Shown: positions 57,300-64,000 of the stretch, in pieces | Position numbering within the stretch: position 1 is the first letter of the stretch | Layout: the number at the start of each line of letters is the position of its first letter | NCBI RefSeq assembly: GCF_014644415.1 | Contig: NZ_BMKQ01000002.1 | Coordinates: 62,001 to 126,000, forward strand | Length of the DNA stretch: 64,000 nucleotides | Reading direction: 5' to 3' | Source: Marmoricola endophyticus | GTDB lineage: Bacteria > Actinomycetota > Actinomycetes > Propionibacteriales > Nocardioidaceae | Program-made: the position numbers and the translations under genes | The notes under the pieces: generated by a model | Seen by the model: only the letters and a program-made list of their open reading frames with translations | Told to the model about the DNA's origin: nothing | Databases searched by the model: none

Positions 57300-58952
57300 T
57301 TGTGGTCACTGGGTAGGCGCCGGACGGCCCGGCACGAGCCGAGCCTGGCCGCGCAGATCCTGCTGCTGCAGCTGGCCGTGGTCGCGGTGGTGCTGGCGAT
57401 CGTCGCCGCGATCTCGCTGCACCAGTCGACGACGCGCTTCGCCGCCGACCGCGGGTCGCGGATGAGCTCCGTCGCGGAGTACGTCGCCAACCTCAGCGTC
57501 GTGCGCAGCCAGCTCGCGCGGGCGCGTACCGACGACGTCGTGGCCGACGGCCTGCGCCGCACGCTGGCGCCGTCCGCCGACCGCGCGCTCAACCTCTCCG
57601 GGGCCGGCGAGGTGATGATCGCCGCGCCGGACGGCACCGTGCTGGTCTCCTCCGACCCGGGCCTCGAGGGGTCGCCGCTGCGCCTGGGGGAGAGCCGCGT
57701 GCGCGAGGGGCGCGGCTGGACCGGCACCGTGTCGACACCCGACGGACCGGTCGTCGCCGGGCACGCGCCGGTGCTCGCCGACGACGGCAGCCTGGTCGGT
57801 CTCGTCGCGGCCGAGCAGTCCTACCCCTCGGTCTGGGACCGCGTCTCCGACGCCGCCTCCGACCTGCTGCTCTTCCTCGGCCTGGGCGCACTGCTCGGCG
57901 GGGTGGGGACCTGGGTGGTGTCTCGGGTGCTGAAGCGCCGCAGCCAGGGTCTCGGACCGCGCGAGATCGCGATGCTCGCGGACCACCGCGAGGCCCTGCT
58001 GCACAGCATCCGCGAGGGCGTCGTCGCCCTCGACGGCGATCGTCGGGTGACCACCCTCAACGACGCGGCGCGGGAGACGCTCCAGATCGCCGGCGACCCC
58101 CTCGGGCGCCGGGTCGACGAGCTGGGCCTCGACCCACGCGTGGTCGACCTCCTCGTCGGTGCGGAGGAGGTGCGCGACGCCGTCGCCGTGGTGGGCGACC
58201 GTGTGGTGGTGCTGAACCGCCGGACGCCGTCGGCGGGCGGGCGCGGGGTCGGCACCGTCACCACGCTGCGCGACCGCACCGAGCTGGTCGCCCTGCAGGG
58301 TCAGCTCTCCTCGAACCTGTCGATCACCGACACCCTGCGTGCGCAGACGCACGAGTTCAGCAACCAGCTGCACACGATCTCCGGGCTGCTCCAGCTGGGG
58401 GAGTACGACGAGCTCGGCGCGTTGGTGGGTGCGCTGACCCGTCGGCGTGCGGCGATCACCGACCAGGTCACCGAGCGGGTCCGCGACCCGGGTGTCGCGG
58501 CGCTGCTGGTGGCGAAGTGGAGCGCGTCCGCGGAGCGCGGCGTACGCCTGCGGCTGCACGAGGACTCCGCGCTCCCTCGGCTCTCGCCCGGCACGGCCGC
58601 GGACCTGACGACCGTGCTCGGCAACCTCGTCGACAACGCCGTGGACGCCTCGGTGGGGCGGGCGCACGCCGAGGGCCGACCGCTCGTCGAGGTCGAGCTC
58701 GGTGCTGAGGGCGGTCGCCTGCGCTGCGTGGTGCGCGACGACGGTCCCGGGGTCCCGGAGGACCTGCGCGAGGCGATCTTCGTGCGTGGCTTCTCCACCA
58801 AGCCCGAGGTGCTCGGCGGGCGCGGCATCGGGCTGCCGCTGGTCCAGATGATCTGCACCCGCGCCGGCGGGACCGTGAGCGTCGCTCGCGGCGTGCGGGG
58901 CGGTGCGGAGTTCACGGTCCTCCTCCCGGTCGTGGCCGAGGTGCCGGTGTGA
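57300..58952 (+). CDS. Sensor histidine kinase, CitA/DcuS family
   Basis: 550 residues from TTG 57300, which has GAGGAGG 9 nt upstream. Membrane helices near 20-45 and 187-209 flank a PASp-type extracellular sensor (residues 45-185). A cytoplasmic PAS domain follows, then the kinase with His in RAQTHEFSNQLHTISGLLQL, N box NLVDNAVDAS, G1 DDGPGVPEDL and G2 GGRGIGLPLVQ. CitA-type kinases sense C4- or C6-dicarboxylates and tricarboxylates, matching the neighbouring transporter. Confidence 0.9.
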   Translation: MWSLGRRRTARHEPSLAAQILLLQLAVVAVVLAIVAAISLHQSTTRFAADRGSRMSSVAEYVANLSVVRSQLARARTDDVVADGLRRTLAPSADRALNLSGAGEVMIAAPDGTVLVSSDPGLEGSPLRLGESRVREGRGWTGTVSTPDGPVVAGHAPVLADDGSLVGLVAAEQSYPSVWDRVSDAASDLLLFLGLGALLGGVGTWVVSRVLKRRSQGLGPREIAMLADHREALLHSIREGVVALDGDRRVTTLNDAARETLQIAGDPLGRRVDELGLDPRVVDLLVGAEEVRDAVAVVGDRVVVLNRRTPSAGGRGVGTVTTLRDRTELVALQGQLSSNLSITDTLRAQTHEFSNQLHTISGLLQLGEYDELGALVGALTRRRAAITDQVTERVRDPGVAALLVAKWSASAERGVRLRLHEDSALPRLSPGTAADLTTVLGNLVDNAVDASVGRAHAEGRPLVEVELGAEGGRLRCVVRDDGPGVPEDLREAIFVRGFSTKPEVLGGRGIGLPLVQMICTRAGGTVSVARGVRGGAEFTVLLPVVAEVPV

Positions 58953-59623
58953 CCCGCCGGGTGCTGGTCGTCGACGACGACTTCATGGTGCTTCGGATCC
59001 ACGAGCGCTTCGTCGCGCAGACCCCGGGTTTCGACGTCGTCGCCCGGGCTCGTACCGGGGCGGAGGCGCTGGCCGAGGCGGAGCGCACCCAGCCCGACGT
59101 GGTGCTCCTCGACGTCCACCTGCCGGACACCAGCGGCCTGGAGGTGCTCCGCGCACTGCGCGACCTCGCTCCGCGCGCCGTCGTCGTGATGGTGACCGCC
59201 GAGCGCGACGCCGAGGCCGTCCGGGCCGCGCTGAGGGGCGGCGCGCAGCAGTACCTGGTCAAGCCGTTCGCGTACGACGACCTCGCCGCCCGCCTCGCCG
59301 CGGTCGCCGGAGCGCTGGACTCGCTCGGCGAGGGCGAGACCGACCAGGGCGCGATCGACCGGGCCTTCGGCGCCGCGCCCACGGCGCCGGCGCCGGTGGC
59401 GCCCGCCCCGCCCAAGGGGCTCAGCGTCGAGTCGCTGGCACTCGTGCGCTCCGCACTGCCGGCGGACGGCGACCTGTCCGCCTCCGAGGTGGCGGAGGAG
59501 GTGGGGCTCTCGCGCGTCAGCGCACGCCGCTACCTCGAGCACCTCGTCACGGTGGGCGAGGCCGACGTACGCCTGAGGTACGGCGCCGGCCGCCCCGAGC
59601 GCCGCTACTCCGCGAGCCCGTAG
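58949..59623 (+). CDS. Response regulator, CitB/DcuR family
   Basis: 224 residues. Receiver domain with VVDDDF, phospho-acceptor Asp in VVLLDVHLPDTSG, Thr in VMVTAERD and Lys in YLVKPFAYDDL. An Ala/Pro linker leads to a C-terminal HTH (SASEVAEEVGLSRVSARRYL), as in CitB/DcuR. GTG 58949 overlaps the kinase stop. It probably activates tctCBA. Confidence 0.9.
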   Translation: MTRRVLVVDDDFMVLRIHERFVAQTPGFDVVARARTGAEALAEAERTQPDVVLLDVHLPDTSGLEVLRALRDLAPRAVVVMVTAERDAEAVRAALRGGAQQYLVKPFAYDDLAARLAAVAGALDSLGEGETDQGAIDRAFGAAPTAPAPVAPAPPKGLSVESLALVRSALPADGDLSASEVAEEVGLSRVSARRYLEHLVTVGEADVRLRYGAGRPERRYSASP

Positions 59624-60090
59624 CCGGTCAGGCCGTGGTGGGTGAGGACGGGGAGGTCGCCGCGGAGGACGCCTTCCAGCACCGCCCGCTCGTACGCCGG
59701 CACCGGTGAGGGCAGCTGTGCCAGCGGCGCCCAGCGCAGTCCGGCGCACTTCTCGGGCTCCTGCACCGCGGGGACGCCGGACCACCGCTCGCAGGAGAAG
59801 TACCAGTCCACCCGCTGCTCCACCGGGGCGTCGCCGTTGCGACGTTGCATCACGGTCAGCGGACGGAGGTCCTCCTCGGCGATCGTCACCCCGATCTCCT
59901 CGAGGGCCTCGCGCACGGCGCACCCGGCCGCTGTCTCGGCCGGCTCGACGTGGCCCGCGGCGCCGGCGACCCAGTGCCCGTCCATGTAGCCGGTGTGCTG
60001 CCGCTGCTGCAGCAGCACCTCGGTACCGTCCGCGCCCGCGCGGAACAGGTAGACGTACGCAGCGGGCACGAGTGCGAAGGGGACCGGCAC
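59605..60090 (-). CDS. NUDIX hydrolase
   Basis: 161 residues. The NUDIX box lies at GHVEPAETAAGCAVREALEE followed by IGV, matching Gx5Ex7REUxEExGU. It cleaves nucleoside diphosphate derivatives; the substrate is unknown. It converges on the response regulator gene and overlaps its end by 19 bases. Confidence 0.88.
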   Translation of the reverse strand: MPVPFALVPAAYVYLFRAGADGTEVLLQQRQHTGYMDGHWVAGAAGHVEPAETAAGCAVREALEEIGVTIAEEDLRPLTVMQRRNGDAPVEQRVDWYFSCERWSGVPAVQEPEKCAGLRWAPLAQLPSPVPAYERAVLEGVLRGDLPVLTHHGLTGYGLAE

Positions 60091-60109
60091 GGGGCGACCC
60101 TATGCGGCC

Positions 60110-60137
60110 TTGACCGTGACAGTTCTACTGTCACAAT
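60110..60137 (+). promoter_or_regulatory. Acyl-CoA dehydrogenase promoter with overlapping operator
   Basis: TTGACC (60110-60115), a 16-base spacer and CACAAT (60132-60137) form a possible promoter. A perfect inverted repeat GTGACAG-TTCTA-CTGTCAC (60116-60134) fills the spacer, so a repressor bound there would block RNA polymerase. The 19-bp form suits a TetR-family regulator of fatty-acid genes. Confidence 0.6.
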
Positions 60138-60182
60138 GAGGGTGTCACTGACGACCACCCCCGTCATCTCCAGGAGGACCCT

Positions 60183-61325
60183 GTGCAGCGCAGCATCTTC
60201 GAGGCCGACCACGACGCGTTCCGCGAGAGCGTGCGGACCTTCTGCGAGAAGGAGATCGAGCCGCACCACGCCCAGTGGGAGAAGGACCAGATCGTGCCGC
60301 GCGAGGTGTGGGCGAAGGCCGGCGCCCAGGGGCTGCTCGGCTTCATGCTGCCCGAGGAGTACGGCGGCGGCGGCGTCGAGGACTTCCGCTACAACGCGGT
60401 CCTCGACGAGGAGATCACCCGGATCGGGGCGTCGGGCATCGGCTTCGTGATCGCCACCGACCTGGTCGCGGGCTACCTGCTCAGCTGGGCCACCGACGAG
60501 CAGAAGGCGCGCTGGTTCCCCGGCATGGCGTCGGGAGATATCATCAGCGCGATCGCGATGACCGAGCCGGGCACTGGCTCGGACCTGCAGTCGATCAAGA
60601 CCACGGCGCGACGCGAGGGTGACCACTACGTCGTCAACGGCGCCAAGACGTTCATCACCAACGGGATCAATGCCGACCTCGTGATCGTCGCCTGCAAGAC
60701 CGACCCGGACGCGGGGGCCAAGGGGGTCTCGCTGATCGCCCTGGAGCGCGGCATGGAGGGCTTCGACCGCGGCCGCAACCTCGACAAGATCGGCCTCAAG
60801 GCACAGGACACCGCCGAGCTGTTCTTCGACGACGTCAAGGTGCCGGTGGAGAACCTGATCGGCGAGGAGGGCGCGGGCTTCATCTACCTGATGACCAAGC
60901 TGCCCCAGGAGCGCCTGTCGATCTCGGTCGTCGCCCAGGCCGCAACGCGCAAGATGATCGACATGACGCTGGAGTACGTCAAGGACCGCAAGGCCTTCGG
61001 GCGTCCCGTGGGCTCGTTCCAGAACTCCCGGTTCAAGATGGCGGAGATGGAGACCGAGGCCCGCATCGGCCAGGCGTTCGTCGACCGCTCGATCATGGCG
61101 CTCAACGACTCCGACCTCACCATCGACGAGGCTGCGATGGGCAAGTGGTGGACGACCGAGCTGCAGAAGCGCGTCGCCGACACCTGCCTGCAGCTGCACG
61201 GCGGATACGGCTACATGGCGGAGTACCCGATCTCCAAGGCGTACCTCGACACCCGCATCCAGACCATCTACGGCGGCACCACCGAGATCATGAAGGAGAT
61301 CGTCGGCCGCGGCATGGGCCTGTGA
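60183..61325 (+). CDS. Acyl-CoA dehydrogenase
   Basis: 380 residues, the usual length. It begins QRSIFEADHDAFRESVRTFC; FAD and acyl-CoA sites are seen in AMTEPGTGSDLQSIKTTA and VNGAKTFITNG; the C-terminal domain contains LQLHGGYGYMAEYPISKAYL and YGGTTEIMKEI. The catalytic Glu position differs among subfamilies and I cannot assign it with confidence. GTG 60183 has AGGAGG upstream. It oxidises an acyl-CoA; chain length is unknown. Confidence 0.9.
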   Translation: MQRSIFEADHDAFRESVRTFCEKEIEPHHAQWEKDQIVPREVWAKAGAQGLLGFMLPEEYGGGGVEDFRYNAVLDEEITRIGASGIGFVIATDLVAGYLLSWATDEQKARWFPGMASGDIISAIAMTEPGTGSDLQSIKTTARREGDHYVVNGAKTFITNGINADLVIVACKTDPDAGAKGVSLIALERGMEGFDRGRNLDKIGLKAQDTAELFFDDVKVPVENLIGEEGAGFIYLMTKLPQERLSISVVAQAATRKMIDMTLEYVKDRKAFGRPVGSFQNSRFKMAEMETEARIGQAFVDRSIMALNDSDLTIDEAAMGKWWTTELQKRVADTCLQLHGGYGYMAEYPISKAYLDTRIQTIYGGTTEIMKEIVGRGMGL

Positions 61326-61331
61326 CCTGAG

Positions 61332-61402
61332 GGTCTCGACAGGCTCGACCTCCGTGGTTGCGGTGGTGGCGGCGACCACCGGAGGTCGAGCTTGTCGAGA
61401 CC
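61332..61402. repeat. REP-like palindromic repeat, copy D (strong hairpin)
   Basis: The left arm (61332-61354) and right arm (61380-61402) are 23-base inverted repeats with a single mismatch, GGTCTCGACA at the outer end. It begins 7 bases after the acyl-CoA dehydrogenase stop and probably also acts as its terminator. Confidence 0.8.
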
Positions 61403-61503
61403 TCGTGCACGAACCCGGCCAGGAGACAGTTCACGACCGTTGTCGTCGGCATCCATCCGGTGCGAGAGTGAGGTCTCCGATCCCGTCGCCCCCGAGGACC
61501 TCC

Positions 61504-62340
61504 ATGTCACTGCGCGCCCGCCTGTCCGCTGTCCGTCCCACCGTCGTCATCGCCCTCGCGACGTCCGCCCTCGCCGCCGGAGTGCTCGTCACCGGCTCCG
61601 CCGACGCCGGCACGGCGCCGTCGGTCCCCGCGCCCCCGGCCGTGCCGACCAGCGCCGACCAGATCCAGAACATCGACCAGGTCAAGACCGCGATCAAGGG
61701 CTACTACGGCGACACCACGACCACCACGCCCGACCCGATCAACGGCACCACGATGCTGCACGAGCCGTCCCCGACCTCGAACTGGGTCAAGGAGACCAAC
61801 GGTGTCGGCCGTGAGATGCGCTCCTACCTCGCCGCCCAGAACGCCGCGCACGACGCCAAGGCGAAGAAGAAGGTGCTGCTGCTCGACGTCGACGACACCA
61901 GCCTGGTCACCTACGACTACGAGATCTACTCGAACTTCGTCTACAACCCCACCCAGAACGCCGAGTTCGTGAACAAGGCGGTCTTCCCCGACGTGCCCGC
62001 GATGCTCCGGACGACCCAGTACGCCGCCGGTCACGGCTACACGGTGATGTTCCTGACCGGTCGCCCGGAGTCCCAGCGCGCCGGCACCCTGCTCAACCTG
62101 AGCAAGGAGGGGTTCCCGGTCACGAGCGCGAACCTCTACCTCAACGACGCCTCGGCGCCGTACCTCGCCTCGTGCCAGCCGTCGTGCACCACGACGCAGC
62201 GCAAGTCGCTGACCCGGCAGTACATCGAGTCGAAGGGGTACGACATCGTCGCCAACGTCGGTGACCAGTACTCCGACCTCAACGGCGGCTTCGCGGACAA
62301 GACCTTCAAGCTCCCGAACCCGATGTACTACCTGCCCTGA
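61504..62340 (+). CDS. Secreted HAD-type (class B-like) acid phosphatase
   Basis: 278 residues. Signal peptide (PTVVIALATSALAAGVLVTG, then ADAGT). Motif I LLLDVDDTSL with the nucleophile Asp, motif II FLTGRPE, motif IV VGDQYSDLNGG. Related to plant-type and class B acid phosphatases exported by bacteria. It should release phosphate from organic esters outside the cell. A Cys pair (ASCQPSCTT) probably forms a disulfide. ATG 61504 follows GAGGA. Confidence 0.85.
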   Translation: MSLRARLSAVRPTVVIALATSALAAGVLVTGSADAGTAPSVPAPPAVPTSADQIQNIDQVKTAIKGYYGDTTTTTPDPINGTTMLHEPSPTSNWVKETNGVGREMRSYLAAQNAAHDAKAKKKVLLLDVDDTSLVTYDYEIYSNFVYNPTQNAEFVNKAVFPDVPAMLRTTQYAAGHGYTVMFLTGRPESQRAGTLLNLSKEGFPVTSANLYLNDASAPYLASCQPSCTTTQRKSLTRQYIESKGYDIVANVGDQYSDLNGGFADKTFKLPNPMYYLP

Positions 62341-62398
62341 CCCCGAGGTCGTGCGTCCCACGACGCGGCCCGCGTCGTCGTGGGGCACACGACCCGGA

Positions 62399-62404
62399 TA
62401 GCCT
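62399..62404 (+). promoter_or_regulatory. -10 hexamer TAGCCT, 7 nt before mec
   Basis: It ends 7 nt before GTG 62412 with no ribosome site, a leaderless-type start for the cysteine operon. Confidence 0.5.
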
Positions 62405-62411
62405 CGACGGC

Positions 62412-62831
62412 GTGCTGAAGCTGGACCGGGAGATCCGCGACGCGATCGTCGCGCACGCCAAGCGGGACCACCCCGACGAGGCGTGCGGCATCGTGGCCGG
62501 CCCGGAGGGCAGCGACACCGCCGCCCGTCTGGTGGAGATGGTCAACGCGGCGGGCTCGCCGACGTTCTACGAGTTCGACTCCACCGAGCTGCTGCGCCTC
62601 TACCGCGAGATGGACGACAACGACGAGGAGCCGGTCGTCGTCTACCACTCCCACACGGCCACCGAGGCCTACCCCAGCCGCACCGACACCGACCTCGCGC
62701 AGGAGCCGAACGCCCACTACGTGCTGGTCAGCACGCGGGAGCACGGGAATAGTGCGGGGCCGGTCGAGTTCAGGTCCTACAGAATCGTCGACGGCGTCGT
62801 CACCGAAGAAGACGTCACCATCCAGGAGTAG
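62412..62831 (+). CDS. mec: JAMM metalloprotease Mec (CysO-cysteine hydrolase)
   Basis: 139 residues with the JAMM active site: Glu23 in DEACG, His79 and His81 in YHSH, and Asp92 in SRTD. In Mycobacterium, Mec removes cysteine from the C-terminus of CysO. The cysO gene follows after 2 nt and cysM after that, the same order as Rv1334-Rv1336. Here Mec may also trim the extra C-terminal Cys of CysO. Confidence 0.92.
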   Translation: MLKLDREIRDAIVAHAKRDHPDEACGIVAGPEGSDTAARLVEMVNAAGSPTFYEFDSTELLRLYREMDDNDEEPVVVYHSHTATEAYPSRTDTDLAQEPNAHYVLVSTREHGNSAGPVEFRSYRIVDGVVTEEDVTIQE

Positions 62832-62833
62832 TC

Positions 62834-63112
62834 ATGGCCATCGAGGTCCGCATCCCCACCATCCTCCGCACCTACACCGACGGGCAGAAGTCCGTCGAGG
62901 CGTCGGGCTCCACGCTGCAGCAGATCGTGGACGACCTGGAGGCCAACCACTCCGGCATCAAGGAGCGCCTCGTCGAGGACTCCGGCGAGCTGCGTCGGTT
63001 CGTCAACGTGTACGTCAACGACGAGGACGTCCGCTTCACCGGTGGCCTGGAGACCGAGCTCTCCGACGGCGACCAGGTGGTCATCCTCCCCGCCGTCGCG
63101 GGTGGTTGCTGA
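62834..63112 (+). CDS. cysO: Sulfur-carrier protein CysO (MoaD/ThiS family), with C-terminal GGC
   Basis: 92 residues, ubiquitin-like fold: VRIPTILRTYTDGQKSVEAS, RFVNVYVNDEDVRF, LSDGDQVVILPAVAGGC. The thiocarboxylate is made on the last Gly of GG, but here one Cys codon (TGC, 63107-63109) follows before the stop. The encoded form therefore looks like the CysO-Cys product and would need its Cys removed, presumably by Mec. It feeds sulfur to CysM. Confidence 0.93.
   Translation: MAIEVRIPTILRTYTDGQKSVEASGSTLQQIVDDLEANHSGIKERLVEDSGELRRFVNVYVNDEDVRFTGGLETELSDGDQVVILPAVAGGC

Positions 63113-64000
<888 letters not shown>

Overview
The window is chromosomal DNA of a high-GC actinobacterium. GTG and TTG starts are common, the tmRNA tag ends in ALAA, there is an IdeR/DtxR-type iron box, and several gene orders are actinobacterial: prfB-ftsE-ftsX-M23 peptidase-smpB-ssrA, pncB/clpS-DUF2017, and mec-cysO-cysM. 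Protein style and the Tad locus suggest Nocardioidaceae (Nocardioides-like). This is inference; no 16S rRNA is present.

Bases 1 to about 9,065 are the right-hand part of an integrated element whose left end lies outside the window. From left to right it carries the tail of a DNA methyltransferase with its likely partner restriction enzyme, then a leftward block: a 118-aa unknown, a P27-like terminase small subunit, a chain of small overlapping genes, a coiled-coil protein, a protein with a D5-like C-terminus, a zinc-ribbon protein and a large serine integrase. No large terminase, portal, capsid or tail gene is visible, so a phage satellite or phiRv1-like element is more likely than a complete prophage. 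It is inserted inside the ATPase gene of a Tad/Flp pilus operon. The truncated tadA fragment is followed by intact tadB, tadC, a pilin and three TadE/G-like genes (9,030-13,355).

Bases 13,356-23,605 are core genome: a small membrane protein, an alpha/beta hydrolase, a HAD phosphatase, a PQQ-type sugar dehydrogenase, prfB, a lipoprotein, ftsEX with an M23 peptidase, smpB, an amidohydrolase and ssrA. Bases 23,700-31,470 hold an aerobic benzoyl-CoA (box) pathway: boxB and a GNAT protein, a PaaX-family repressor on the other strand, then boxC, a benzoate-CoA-ligase-type enzyme, a ferredoxin and an amidohydrolase. BoxA and BoxD are not in the window.

Bases 31,560-42,430 are mixed housekeeping genes: PAP2, SDR, DUF3048, TetR and its neighbour, YqgE, DUF3039, a helicase, RDD, DUF4234 and a secreted phospholipase C. 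A 219-bp MITE-like repeat follows. Bases 42,646-47,485 are an iron-siderophore ABC operon behind an iron box. Bases 47,520-53,751 hold DUF1697, an acyl-CoA ligase with an enoyl-CoA hydratase, NAD salvage (pncA, pncB), clpS and DUF2017. Bases 53,762-57,211 encode a tripartite tricarboxylate transporter with a stress protein, divergent from a CitA/CitB-like two-component system. NUDIX, acyl-CoA dehydrogenase and HAD phosphatase genes follow, and the window ends in mec-cysO-cysM, with cysM cut by the window edge.

No tRNA, rRNA or CRISPR array was recognised. Short palindromic repeats with GGTCTCGAC / GGTCGAGC arms recur in intergenic gaps, and several genes have a -10 hexamer 6-8 nt before the start codon, suggesting leaderless mRNAs.
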